Assembly: GCA_001769505.1 (NCBI GenBank)
Contig: MEOF01000045.1
Location: forward strand, 1-42,717
DNA length: 42,717 nt
Reading direction: 5' to 3'
Source of the DNA: Bacteroidetes bacterium GWF2_33_38
Lineage (GTDB): Bacteria; Bacteroidota; Bacteroidia; Bacteroidales; GWF2-33-38
Shown: positions 25,501 through 33,606 of the stretch, piece after piece
Layout: every line of letters begins with the position of its first letter
How positions within the stretch are numbered: position 1 is the first letter of the stretch
The notes under the pieces: model-generated
What the model saw: the letters and a program-made list of their open reading frames with translations, nothing else
Told to the model about the DNA's origin: nothing
Database searches by the model: none
Position numbers and translations under genes: made by a program

Positions 25501-25526
25501 TAAAAATTTACATAGAATCGTTAAAA

Positions 25527-26078
25527 ATGAGAAGAATAGTTGCTGTAGTGTGCCAATCTGGTGTTAGCGAACAATCTGACTTATATAGATTAGGGCTTGA
25601 ACTTGGTAAAGATTTAGTTGACCATAACTATCGTATTCAAATCGGAGGACGTGACGGAGTTATGGAAGCAGTGGCAAAAGGAGCTAGAGAATCGTCGAAT
25701 TATACCGGAAATGAAATAATTGGTATTTTACCTGGTTTTGATCCAAGTTTAGGAAATAGGTTTCTTGATATCGCTATTCCGACAGGCTTGGACGTTTTAC
25801 GAAATTCGATTGTAGCGAATGCCGATGCTGTAATTGCAATTGGTGGAGGTGCAGGAACTTTATCAGAAATGGCAATGGCATGGCAATTAAAACGAATGAT
25901 TATAGCCTACAATGTTTTTGGATGGAGTGGAAAATTAGCAAATACTCGTATTGATGACCGAAAACGAATAGAATGGAGTGGCGACAAAGTTTTTTCTGTT
26001 TCTAATTCACGTGAAGTAATTCAATACTTATCGGAATATTTACACTATTATACTGAACGACATAAAGGAATTAGTTGA
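25527..26078 (+). CDS. LOG-like Rossmann protein (TIGR00725 type)
   Basis: The 183-residue protein has a Rossmann fold of the LOG/DprA-like group: the start RRIVAVVCQSGV, the IQIGGRDGVMEAVAKGA segment and the nucleotide-binding motif IGGGAGTLSEMAMAW (around residues 105-120). The classic LOG motif PGGxGTxxE appears here with glycine replacing the proline. LOG proteins release cytokinin-like bases from nucleotides, but bacterial members of this subtype have no settled substrate, so I give none. Single gene with its own promoter. Confidence 0.82.
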   Translation: MRRIVAVVCQSGVSEQSDLYRLGLELGKDLVDHNYRIQIGGRDGVMEAVAKGARESSNYTGNEIIGILPGFDPSLGNRFLDIAIPTGLDVLRNSIVANADAVIAIGGGAGTLSEMAMAWQLKRMIIAYNVFGWSGKLANTRIDDRKRIEWSGDKVFSVSNSREVIQYLSEYLHYYTERHKGIS

Positions 26079-26183
26079 AAGTTCATGAAGTTCATCAAGC
26101 TTGTAAAATGCTATTTTTGTCATTTAGAACTTTCTTGTAAGGAATCTTTCTCATTCAAATGATAGCAAATTTCTTGCAGGAAA

Positions 26184-26220
26184 CTCGAAATGAAAATAAG
26201 ATTACTGCTGTCATTTCGAG
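26184..26220. repeat. Palindromic repeat with 10-bp arms
   Basis: CTCGAAATGA (26184-26193) and TCATTTCGAG (26211-26220) are perfect inverted arms. TCATTTCGAG followed, beyond the MITE, by ACGAGAAATCT at 26380-26390 resembles another palindromic repeat split by the MITE insertion. The 399-bp gap 26079-26477 holds this repeat and MITE copy 2; I see no gene in it. Confidence 0.65.
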
Positions 26221-26227
26221 GGAAGTG

Positions 26228-26374
26228 ATACCAATTACGATTCAATGTGACCGACACAATTTAAAAATAAGATACCCGCTTTTGCGGGTATGTGGTAATT
26301 TTTTGAGGCACATTCCCTTGAAAAAGGGAATCTAAAAAAATCACATATGTGTCATATGGAAATAGAATTGGTAT
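26228..26374. mobile_element. MITE-like element, copy 2 (147 bp, inverted relative to copy 1)
   Basis: Same element as 14529-14674 but reverse-complemented, with the same ATACCAATT/AATTGGTAT ends and the same internal hairpins. By eye it differs by one base substitution in the middle and one extra A near 26335-26341. It lies between convergent genes, as does copy 1, and its hairpins may also act as a bidirectional terminator. Flanks (GAAGTG and GAAACG) show no clear target duplication. Confidence 0.85.
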
Positions 26375-26477
26375 GAAACGACGAGAAATCTAAATTGTTT
26401 GAAATGTTAAGAGTGAAAATCTAAAAGTGAGTACAATTAGAAGTCAATTAAGATTTTTCAACGTTACATTTTAAATT

Positions 26478-28196
26478 TTACTGAATACTTATCTTGTTTG
26501 TACACAAAACATTATTTCCAGAAATAACTTTCACAAGATAAACACCTTTTGAAAACCCGCTAACATCAAACGCTTTGATAACATTCCCTGCATGTACTTG
26601 ATAAGAATCAGATAACATTTCTTTTCCTGTAATATCAAAAATACTTAAATTTACATCGCATTCAATATCGGAAAAAATATTTACGAATATTTCATTATCC
26701 GCAGGATTTGGATAAACTCTGAACGAAACATTGGTTACTTGTGATAAAATCCCAGTTGCCATTCCAATTACAAAAACATGAGGATCGGGAGCACCTATAT
26801 AAGGGTGATTCGACGTTTTAGACGTATTGGTTTCAGCATGAATATAGTACCCAACTTCACTATTTTCGGGAAGTTCAGGAATTATGCCTCTATAAGTTGA
26901 GCCACCAATATTTGACATGCTTACTTCACTAAAAACTCCACCGTTGACCTGATATCGCAAAACAGCCGATGTAACCGTTGCCGAAGAATAAGGAATAATT
27001 TCTGCCTCAATTGTGTACTGTGTTGCGTAAGTCACATTGTTCAATGTTGGCATATGAAAAATATGCAGCATATCGAAATCGGGAACTTCGTGTGCACGAC
27101 AATGTAAAGCATCTGTAGATTCCCATGGTGTTTCAGGATTTTCGTAAAAGCCAATTACTTCATATCCAGGCATTGCAGTCTGATAAACAGCAATTGCATC
27201 GTCGTTCCAAGTCGACCCCGTTCCATCAACAATGGGAACAAAAACACGATTGTTTAGAATTAACGAATTGGTATATGGTTGCCCATTGGGACTATAGGTT
27301 CTGAATACCTGATAATTGGTTCCATAAGAACTAATTTGATTTGACCAATATTCAGCCATAGCTTCATATTCAGAATATTGCGAGTTGGTTGTAGCTACTT
27401 GTCCTATTAATATTTTATCGACATCGAGAAACTTTCCCCAACAATCAATGTGTTTAATATAATCTCCCAGCGGATCGGCAGTTATATGATAATTATTTAT
27501 TCCCATATAATCTTCGATTTTTGTCTGGATTGCTGATGTGGTCAAGGTTTCATTTTCTTCTTCAACAAGGTCGGTTGAAGCTCCTGCATACATTCCATCG
27601 CACATAAAATTACCACCTGTTTGCATTAAGTCCATTCCATATATATCAAGCCCATAGGCATTTGCAAATTCAACAGGAATTTCGTCGTCGTTCGGACGAG
27701 AGGGTCTATCGTATGGAAAATCAAGTACGCAAATTTCGTTATTTACGGCAACAAACCAAGGGCTATAATCGCGAGACCAATATGAGTCAGCAGGAGCAAT
27801 AAAAAATTCGCAGTTTGCCGTGTTTACGCCATTTGTACTATAAAAATCGAGCACATCGGCTTGTTGTGCACCATCTTCAACTATAGTAATAACTTTTACG
27901 GTTTCAGAATACGAAGAAATTAAATCAACAGGAATTCCAAAATATCCATCTCCATACCATTCGTCAACCAAATAAGTAACAATAACCGCTTGCATTGGCT
28001 CAAATTCAGCGATGGCTCTAACTGTACCCGATGGAGGAGCCGTTTCATTAAAACTTTTTATAGATTTTGTGCCTTTTTCAAGTTCATCTGTTGACAGCAT
28101 GTGATGTTTACCTTGAAAAGTGCTTTTTATTTGTTCTTGAGAAAAAGCACATGTGCAAATCAATAATGCAACGATAAAAGAATATAATCTTGTCAT
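26478..28196 (-). CDS. Secreted peptidylarginine-deiminase-like enzyme with T9SS tail
   Basis: The 572-residue protein has a signal peptide (ending AFSQ), an agmatine/peptidylarginine deiminase domain (about 55-380), an Ig-like segment (about 390-475) and a T9SS sorting tail from about 495 (VYPNPADNEI). Probable catalytic residues are visible: D143 in WSRDYSPWF, H249 in KHIDCWGKF, N310 in YTNSLI and the nucleophile C366 in DALHCRAHE. R164 and R167 in YDRPSRPNDD resemble the substrate-clamping arginines of Porphyromonas PPAD. PPAD turns C-terminal arginine into citrulline; this protein has the same domain order. Whether it acts on peptides or on agmatine/free arginine cannot be told from sequence. 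Own promoter. Confidence 0.9.
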   Translation of the reverse strand: MTRLYSFIVALLICTCAFSQEQIKSTFQGKHHMLSTDELEKGTKSIKSFNETAPPSGTVRAIAEFEPMQAVIVTYLVDEWYGDGYFGIPVDLISSYSETVKVITIVEDGAQQADVLDFYSTNGVNTANCEFFIAPADSYWSRDYSPWFVAVNNEICVLDFPYDRPSRPNDDEIPVEFANAYGLDIYGMDLMQTGGNFMCDGMYAGASTDLVEEENETLTTSAIQTKIEDYMGINNYHITADPLGDYIKHIDCWGKFLDVDKILIGQVATTNSQYSEYEAMAEYWSNQISSYGTNYQVFRTYSPNGQPYTNSLILNNRVFVPIVDGTGSTWNDDAIAVYQTAMPGYEVIGFYENPETPWESTDALHCRAHEVPDFDMLHIFHMPTLNNVTYATQYTIEAEIIPYSSATVTSAVLRYQVNGGVFSEVSMSNIGGSTYRGIIPELPENSEVGYYIHAETNTSKTSNHPYIGAPDPHVFVIGMATGILSQVTNVSFRVYPNPADNEIFVNIFSDIECDVNLSIFDITGKEMLSDSYQVHAGNVIKAFDVSGFSKGVYLVKVISGNNVLCTNKISIQ

Positions 28197-28222
28197 AAGT
28201 GTAGTGTTTCAATCATAAAAAC

Positions 28223-28253
28223 CAAATGTAGCAAAAGAAAAAATTAGAAACAA
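28223..28253 (-). promoter_or_regulatory. Promoter of the deiminase gene: TTG, 20-nt spacer, TACATTTG
   Basis: On the minus strand, TTG (28253-28251) and TACATTTG (28230-28223) have good spacing. The ATG is 26 bp downstream. Confidence 0.75.
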
Positions 28254-28353
28254 TCTTCCCAAAATACTTTGGTATTACATGATTGAAAATTTTGACTAAA
28301 AAATATTTAATCATTTTTGAAAATATCTTTTCTCAACTAAAAGACATATAAAC

Positions 28354-28383
28354 AAAAAGCCTCCAACAGTCAATGTTGGAGGC
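28354..28383 (-). terminator. Rho-independent terminator after lipoprotein gene 28405
   Basis: A perfect 10-bp stem GCCTCCAACA/TGTTGGAGGC with a 5-nt loop, followed on the minus strand by TTTTT. Confidence 0.92.
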
Positions 28384-28404
28384 TCAAGATTATCTATATC
28401 AAGA

Positions 28405-29001
28405 TTATTTATTTATTAGTTCAAATGAGTCTATAAAAGCTTTAACTGCTTCATCGTTTGGAAAACTACCATCGCGTAAAATACCAATTTGGTATAATCG
28501 ATTTTTTACTAAATAATCTTTAAAAACAACAAAATAACTTTCGCTGTTAGCTTTGAAAAAGATTCCGGGATTTTCGCCAAGTTTAATTTCTTTTTCTTCG
28601 ATAACCGAAACTTGTAAATCTCCGGTAAATCCACTTTTAACGCCTTCTAATAATGTTTTTGCATCGCTTGCCTCTACCATAGCTGATGGATAATCAGAAT
28701 AAGCTACCATGTAAGCTTCGGTTGCACTTTTTTCGTACATAAACGAAACCATTTCTATGTTCCCAACTTCAGTTGGAATTGATTGAGACTCAACTTTTGG
28801 TTCTGCCGGAAAATTAACTTTGAAATTACCATCGATTGATTCGTATAAATTTGATGTTTCAAGAGTTTCTAATTCTTTTTGAAGGTCTTCTAAAGCATTT
28901 GCAACGTCATTGCCTTTTTGTTCAGATGAACCACATCCCGATACAACCATAACAGCAACGATTGCTATGCTGCTAAAAATTAAAGAAAATTTATTCTTCA
29001 T
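28405..29001 (-). CDS. Lipoprotein of unknown function
   Basis: The 198-residue protein has a lipobox (VSGC, cysteine 23), a GSSEQKGND linker, a short coiled-coil-like helix (ALEDLQKELETLETS) and then a mixed alpha/beta domain starting FKVNFPAEPKVESQ. The domain resembles PsbP/DUF1795-like folds in which a surface-damage or load-sensing role has been proposed, but the match is only by general pattern. It ends in ESFELINK-like residues just before a strong terminator. Single gene. Confidence 0.75.
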   Translation of the reverse strand: MKNKFSLIFSSIAIVAVMVVSGCGSSEQKGNDVANALEDLQKELETLETSNLYESIDGNFKVNFPAEPKVESQSIPTEVGNIEMVSFMYEKSATEAYMVAYSDYPSAMVEASDAKTLLEGVKSGFTGDLQVSVIEEKEIKLGENPGIFFKANSESYFVVFKDYLVKNRLYQIGILRDGSFPNDEAVKAFIDSFELINK

Positions 29002-29104
29002 AAAATATAAATTTAGGTTAGTAATTATTCAATACAAATTAAGAAATAATATTTAACAATAAAAATAGTTTTTGTCGTGTAAAAATGAGACTTTGTCAAA
29101 ATAC

Positions 29105-29136
29105 AAAAAAGGGAGCTATTGATATTTACTCCCTTT
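29105..29136 (-). terminator. Rho-independent terminator after frr
   Basis: An 8-bp stem AAAGGGAG/CTCCCTTT with a 13-nt loop, followed by a T tract on the minus strand. It begins 5 bp beyond the frr stop codon. Confidence 0.8.
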
Positions 29137-29141
29137 AATAT

Positions 29142-29705
29142 TTAGACTTTCATTACATCTTCTTCTTTTGCGTGGACAATTGATTCAATTTTTTTTACGT
29201 AATCATCGGTAAATTTTTGAACAATATCTTCGGCATTTTTAATAACATCTTCTGAGACTCCGTCTTTTTTAAGTTTCTTTAGTTCGTCGTTTACATCGCG
29301 ACGAATATTCCGAACGCTAACTTTTGCATTTTCGCCTTCGTTTTTAACTTGCTTAACAATATCTCGACGTCTTTCCTCAGTCAATGGAGGAACAACCAAT
29401 CGAATAATTTCTCCATTGTTGATAGGAGTTACTCCAATGTTTGCAACCAAAATAGCTTTTTCAATTGCTCCAATAATATTTCGTTCCCAAGGCTGAATTA
29501 CAATTGTTTTTGCGTCGGGCGAACTTATACTTGAAACTTGATGAACGGGCGTTATTGTGCCGTAATAATCAATTTTGATTCCTTCCAACATTCTTGGGTT
29601 TGCTTTCCCTGCTCTGATTTTCGACAATTCATTTTCTAAAAAAGAAATACTTGCTATCATTCTTTCTTTGGCATCGTCTAAATACATTTGAACTTCTTCG
29701 GTCAT
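29142..29705 (-). CDS. frr: Ribosome recycling factor
   Basis: RRF splits post-termination ribosomes together with EF-G. The 187-residue protein is full length and has the expected start (LDDAKERMIASISFLENELSKIRAGKANPRML), the PWERNIIGAIEKAI segment and RLVVPPLTEERRRDIVKQVK. It lies 74 bp downstream of pyrH. A -7 element (TAATTTTG at 29738-29745, minus) in that gap suggests an extra promoter. Confidence 0.97.
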   Translation of the reverse strand: MTEEVQMYLDDAKERMIASISFLENELSKIRAGKANPRMLEGIKIDYYGTITPVHQVSSISSPDAKTIVIQPWERNIIGAIEKAILVANIGVTPINNGEIIRLVVPPLTEERRRDIVKQVKNEGENAKVSVRNIRRDVNDELKKLKKDGVSEDVIKNAEDIVQKFTDDYVKKIESIVHAKEEDVMKV

Positions 29706-29737
29706 ATTCTATTTTCAATAATGATGTTTTCTATGGG

Positions 29738-29745
29738 CAAAATTA
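29738..29745 (-). promoter_or_regulatory. Possible -7 element upstream of frr
   Basis: TAATTTTG on the minus strand fits TAnnTTTG. It lies in the pyrH-frr gap, 32 bp before the frr ATG. No TTG box was seen, so this is tentative. Confidence 0.4.
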
Positions 29746-29779
29746 TAAATATTTTTTGCTTGATTTGGTAAAATATTCG

Positions 29780-30487
29780 TTAGTTTTTAACAGTTGTCCC
29801 TATTTTTTCGCCTTTTATAATTTTTTCAAGATTTCCTTCTTTGTTCATGTCAAAAACAATTATCGGCATATTGTTCTCTTTACACATAGTAAATGCTGTT
29901 AAATCCATAATTTTAAGTCCTTTATTATAGGCTTCATCAAAAGTTATTTCGTCATATTTTGTAGCTTTTGGATCTTTTTCGGGGTCTGATGTATAAACTC
30001 CATCAACACGAGTTCCTTTTAGCAAAACATCGGACTCGATTTCAACCGAACGCAAAGCAGAGGCTGAGTCAGTAGTAAAAAATGGATTGCCAGTACCTCC
30101 GGCAATGATGACAACGTAACCGTTATTCATGGCATCAATTGCCTTTTGTTTGCTGTAATATTCTCCGATTGGTTCCATATTTATTGACGTCAAGACTTTT
30201 GCTTTAACTTCTATATTTTCTAATGCAGATTGTATAGCGATACTATTGATTATTGTTGCCAACATTCCCATTGAATCGCCTTTAACTCTGTCAAAACCTT
30301 TATTTACACCCGAAAGTCCTCTAAAAATATTTCCGCCACCAATCACAATTCCAATCTGCACTCCATTATTTAACGCTTTTTTTATATCATTTGCGTACGT
30401 AGATAATACATCTTCGTTTATTCCATATTGGCTTTTACCCATTAAAGCTTCTCCGCTTAATTTTAAAAGTATTCTTTTATATTTCAT
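29780..30487 (-). CDS. pyrH: UMP kinase
   Basis: PyrH phosphorylates UMP to UDP in pyrimidine nucleotide synthesis. The 235-residue product has the amino-acid-kinase start KRILLKLSGEALMG, the GGGNIFRG nucleotide motif and VYTSDPEKDPKATKYDEI. The frame is open from a TTG at 30511, but ATG 30487 (MKYKRILLK) is the family start and follows a -7 element, so I chose it. It is separated from tsf by a terminator and has its own promoter. Confidence 0.97.
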   Translation of the reverse strand: MKYKRILLKLSGEALMGKSQYGINEDVLSTYANDIKKALNNGVQIGIVIGGGNIFRGLSGVNKGFDRVKGDSMGMLATIINSIAIQSALENIEVKAKVLTSINMEPIGEYYSKQKAIDAMNNGYVVIIAGGTGNPFFTTDSASALRSVEIESDVLLKGTRVDGVYTSDPEKDPKATKYDEITFDEAYNKGLKIMDLTAFTMCKENNMPIIVFDMNKEGNLEKIIKGEKIGTTVKN

Positions 30488-30508
30488 ATTTGCTAAATTT
30501 CGTTGTAA

Positions 30509-30516
30509 CAAAGTTA
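30509..30516 (-). promoter_or_regulatory. -7 promoter element of pyrH, abutting the tsf terminator
   Basis: TAACTTTG on the minus strand, 21 bp before the chosen pyrH ATG. It begins within the T tract of the tsf terminator, so one transcript ends where the next begins. Confidence 0.65.
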
Positions 30517-30546
30517 AAAAAAAAGAGAGAACTTACATTCTCTCTT
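30515..30546 (-). terminator. Rho-independent terminator after tsf
   Basis: A perfect 9-bp stem AAGAGAGAA/TTCTCTCTT with a 6-nt loop and a T tract on the minus strand. It lies 26 bp after the tsf stop and closes the ribosomal-protein operon. Confidence 0.9.
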
Positions 30547-30572
30547 CCTTTGTTTTTATTTTGTTCTTAAAT

Positions 30573-31400
30573 TTAGATTGTCAACGAGAAACGTTTAAAA
30601 TCAATTACTTTAAGTTCTTTATCATAATCGTTTAAATATTGACGAACTGTAATTTTACTATCTTTAATAAATGATTGATTTACTAAAGTGCTTTCGCTGA
30701 AAAATTTGTTTAATTTTCCCAATGCAATTTTATCTAACATTGCTTCTGGTTTTCCTTCTTGGCGAGCTTGTTCTTTTCCAATTTCAAGTTCTTTGTCAAT
30801 TATTGCTTGCGATACGTTTTCTTTATCAATTGCAACAGGATTCATGGCTGCAGCTTGCATAGCAATATCTTTTGCAACTTGAATGTCGGCAATTTTCTTA
30901 TTAAAACCAATCATGGTTGCCAATTTGCTTCCTGCATGAATATAAGGAATTGTAAATTCGGCAGAGATTGATTCAAAATACGATAAATCAACTTTTTCGC
31001 CTATTGCAGCTATTGATTCAGAGATGGTGTCGATAACTGTTTTTCCTTTAATCTGAAGGTTTTTTAATGCATCTAGATTAGCTGGACGTTTTTCAATAGC
31101 TAAATCCAAAATTGTGTTTGCAATACCTACGAATGTTTCGTTTTTTGCAACAAAGTCAGTTTCGCAATTCAAAACAATCATTGCAACATAAGTGTGATCA
31201 GCAGATGTTCTTGCTAAAACAACTCCTTCTCCTGCATCTCTATCTGCTCTTTTGTTTGCTATTGCTTGTCCTCTTTTTCTAATTACTTCGATAGCTTTTT
31301 CGATGTTTCCTTCAGCCTCAACAAGAGCGTTTTTACAATCCATCATTCCTGCTCCTGTCATCTTACGTAATTTGCTAATATCTTCGGTAGTTACTTTCAT
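30573..31400 (-). CDS. tsf: Elongation factor Ts
   Basis: EF-Ts recharges EF-Tu with GTP. The 275-residue protein opens with the UBA-like domain (DISKLRKMTGAGMMDCKNALVEAEGNIEKA split as usual), then KRGQAIANKRADRDAGEG, the NCETDFVAKNE core and the C-terminal VNQSFIKD segment. Length is normal. It is the last gene of rplM-rpsI-rpsB-tsf. The 112-bp gap to rpsB holds no obvious terminator, so the genes are probably cotranscribed. Confidence 0.97.
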   Translation of the reverse strand: MKVTTEDISKLRKMTGAGMMDCKNALVEAEGNIEKAIEVIRKRGQAIANKRADRDAGEGVVLARTSADHTYVAMIVLNCETDFVAKNETFVGIANTILDLAIEKRPANLDALKNLQIKGKTVIDTISESIAAIGEKVDLSYFESISAEFTIPYIHAGSKLATMIGFNKKIADIQVAKDIAMQAAAMNPVAIDKENVSQAIIDKELEIGKEQARQEGKPEAMLDKIALGKLNKFFSESTLVNQSFIKDSKITVRQYLNDYDKELKVIDFKRFSLTI

Positions 31401-31512
31401 TTGTTTTTAATTAAATTATTTTTTTATTTTCATATGAAATTCGTCACAAATTATAAATCGATTTCTCGAAATAAATTTCATGGCTATTACATATCAATAA
31501 TTTCGAAATTTC

Positions 31513-32412
31513 TTATTCTGATTTTTTAATTGGTTTTTTAACAGCTACTTTCTTTGCTGTTGTTTTTTTAGCGATTGGTTCTTTCGTTTCTTGTTTCTCA
31601 ACTTTTTCGTCTTCAACATCTTCGCTAACAGATCTTCTTGCCACAACTTTTGCAACAGGTCTTCTTTCAGTTCTTGGCTTAGTTCCTTTTTTATCGTTTG
31701 GACTATCGTCTTTATCTTTAACGGATTTACGTTCTTCTAAACCTTCTTTAATTGCTCCGCAAAGAGCATCTAAAATAACAGAAATTGATTTTGTGGCGTC
31801 GTCGTTTGCTGGAATAACAAAGTCAATGTCTTTAGGGCTTGAATTTGTATCAACCATCGCAAATACAGGAATATTTAATCGTTTTGCTTCGCGAACAGCG
31901 ATGTGTTCTTTTGAAACATCGATAACAAACATTGCAGCTGGTAAGCGTGTTAAGTCGGTAATACTACCTAAGTTTTTCTCTAATTTTGCTCGTTGACGAG
32001 TGATTTGAAGAATTTCTCTTTTTGATAAGTTCTCAGAAGTACCATCGCTAAACATTCTGTCAATTGATGACATTTTTTTAACGGCTTTTCTGATTGTCGG
32101 GAAATTGGTAAGCATTCCGCCTGGCCATCTTTCAACAACATAAGGCATATTGATTGCTTTTACTTTTTCGGCAACTAATTCTTTAGCTTGTTTTTTTGTT
32201 GCAACGAATAAGATTTTTCTTCCTGATTGTGCAATTTGTTTAAGTGCATTTGCAGCTTCGTCAATTTTAGCTACAGTTTTGTGAAGGTCGATAATGTGGA
32301 TACCGTTCTTCTCCATAAAAATGTATGGAGCCATACTTGGATTCCACTTTCTTTTTAGGTGTCCAAAATGTACACCAGCTTCTAATAATTCATCGAAATT
32401 TGTTCTAGCCAT
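31513..32412 (-). CDS. rpsB: Ribosomal protein S2 with lysine-rich C-terminal extension
   Basis: Residues 1-225 are a standard S2 (GVHFGHLKRKWNPSMAPYIF, VERWPGGMLTNFPTI, AMVDTNSSPKDIDFVIPAND). The C-terminal 75 residues are low complexity, rich in lysine, glutamate and arginine, ending AKKTTAKKVAVKKPIKKSE. Total length is 299, against about 240 in E. coli. The tail may contact rRNA. A perfect hairpin lies just upstream in the rpsI-rpsB gap. Confidence 0.97.
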   Translation of the reverse strand: MARTNFDELLEAGVHFGHLKRKWNPSMAPYIFMEKNGIHIIDLHKTVAKIDEAANALKQIAQSGRKILFVATKKQAKELVAEKVKAINMPYVVERWPGGMLTNFPTIRKAVKKMSSIDRMFSDGTSENLSKREILQITRQRAKLEKNLGSITDLTRLPAAMFVIDVSKEHIAVREAKRLNIPVFAMVDTNSSPKDIDFVIPANDDATKSISVILDALCGAIKEGLEERKSVKDKDDSPNDKKGTKPRTERRPVAKVVARRSVSEDVEDEKVEKQETKEPIAKKTTAKKVAVKKPIKKSE

Positions 32413-32455
32413 TTAATTTTAATTTATATTGTTTACATTCTTTCTTTTAAATCGC

Positions 32456-32493
32456 AATTGCCAAGTAGTCCCATGCAAGGAATCTTGGCAATT
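32456..32493 (-). promoter_or_regulatory. Hairpin in the rpsB leader
   Basis: A perfect 10-bp stem AATTGCCAAG/CTTGGCAATT with an 18-nt loop lies 43 bp upstream of the rpsB ATG. No T tract follows it on the minus strand, so it is not a simple terminator. It could be a binding site for autoregulation by S2 or a processing site. Confidence 0.5.
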
Positions 32494-32522
32494 TAGATAC
32501 TAAACTAATTCTAAGCAAAGTT

Positions 32523-32909
32523 CTAACGTTTGCTGAATTGGAATCTTTTTCTTGCTTTTGGTTGTCCTGGTTTCTTTCTTTCAACCTCACGAGGATCTCT
32601 AGTCATGAACCCATTTGCTCTCAATGCAGGTTTATTATCAGCATCAATTTTAACCATTGCTCTAGCAATTGCCAATCGTAATGCCTCTGCTTGTCCGCTA
32701 ATTCCACCGCCATCAAGATTTACATGTATATCATATTTTTCGTTAACATTAAGTAAATTAAGAGGTTGACGAACTACAAATTGTAATAATTCATTTGGGA
32801 AGTAAGTTTTAATATCTACTTTATTGATTGTGATATCTCCTTTTCCCGCTTTAACATAAACACGTGCAATCGCTGCTTTTCTTCTTCCTATTGCGTTAAT
32901 AACTTCCAT
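32523..32909 (-). CDS. rpsI: Ribosomal protein S9
   Basis: A 128-residue small-subunit protein with the full S9 signature: IGRRKAAIARVYVKAGKG at the start, GGGISGQAEALRLAIARAM in the middle, and the basic tail ending KARKRFQFSKR whose last residues reach the ribosomal P site. It follows rplM by 5 bp, the standard L13-S9 pair. Confidence 0.98.
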   Translation of the reverse strand: MEVINAIGRRKAAIARVYVKAGKGDITINKVDIKTYFPNELLQFVVRQPLNLLNVNEKYDIHVNLDGGGISGQAEALRLAIARAMVKIDADNKPALRANGFMTRDPREVERKKPGQPKARKRFQFSKR

Positions 32910-32914
32910 ATCGA

Positions 32915-33370
32915 CTATTTAATAGTATTTAAATTAATTTCTTTAGGTTGTTGAGCTGCATGTGGATGCTCGCTGCCTTCATAAACAAAAAGATTTCTAA
33001 ACAAATCTCTGCCTAGTCTGTTTTTTGGAAGCATTCCTCTAACTGAATTTTCAACAATACCAATCGGATTTTTCTTTAACAAATCTTTAGCAATTATTAT
33101 TCGTTGCCCTCCTGGATAACCTGTATGATGAACGTATTCTTTTTCGTCCCATTTATTACCAGTTAATTGCACTTTTTCGGCATTAATAACAATTACATTG
33201 TCTCCGCAATCTACGTGAGGAGTAAATGATGATTTGTGTTTTCCTCTTAAAATCATAGCGACTCTTGAAGCGAATCGTCCTAAAATTTCATCTTTCGCAT
33301 CGACAATTATCCACTCTTTTTTTACAGTTGCCTTATTTGCCGAAATCGTTTTGTAACTAATTGTATCCAC
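32915..33370 (-). CDS. rplM: Ribosomal protein L13
   Basis: A 151-residue large-subunit protein with the L13 signatures WIIVDAKDEILGRFASRVA, GDNVIVINAEKVQLTGNKW, YVHHTGYPGG and the VRGMLPKNRLGR loop. It is the first gene of the operon and is preceded by a clear promoter 58 bp upstream. Confidence 0.98.
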   Translation of the reverse strand: MDTISYKTISANKATVKKEWIIVDAKDEILGRFASRVAMILRGKHKSSFTPHVDCGDNVIVINAEKVQLTGNKWDEKEYVHHTGYPGGQRIIIAKDLLKKNPIGIVENSVRGMLPKNRLGRDLFRNLFVYEGSEHPHAAQQPKEINLNTIK

Positions 33371-33427
33371 TTTTCTTTCTTTATTTTTAGTTAGCTATAC
33401 TAATAACCCACTTATTTTAATGGAGTG

Positions 33428-33457
33428 CAAAGATAGATTATTTTTTTCTAAATTCAA
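33428..33457 (-). promoter_or_regulatory. Promoter of the rplM operon: TTG, 19-nt spacer, TATCTTTG
   Basis: Minus-strand TTG (33457-33455) and TATCTTTG (33435-33428) are separated by exactly 19 nt, the best promoter match in the window. A leader of roughly 50 nt precedes the rplM ATG. Confidence 0.85.
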
Positions 33458-33606
33458 TAATTTATGTTAATAATTTATACTGTTTCTTATATTTTATTGA
33501 TCAAATAAGGCTGTTCATAACATTTCGCTAACAAAAGATTTCATCCCAAAAATAAAATGGTTTTCTTTACGTTTCAAATTAAAATTGTCAAAAGAATATA
33601 TTTCTA

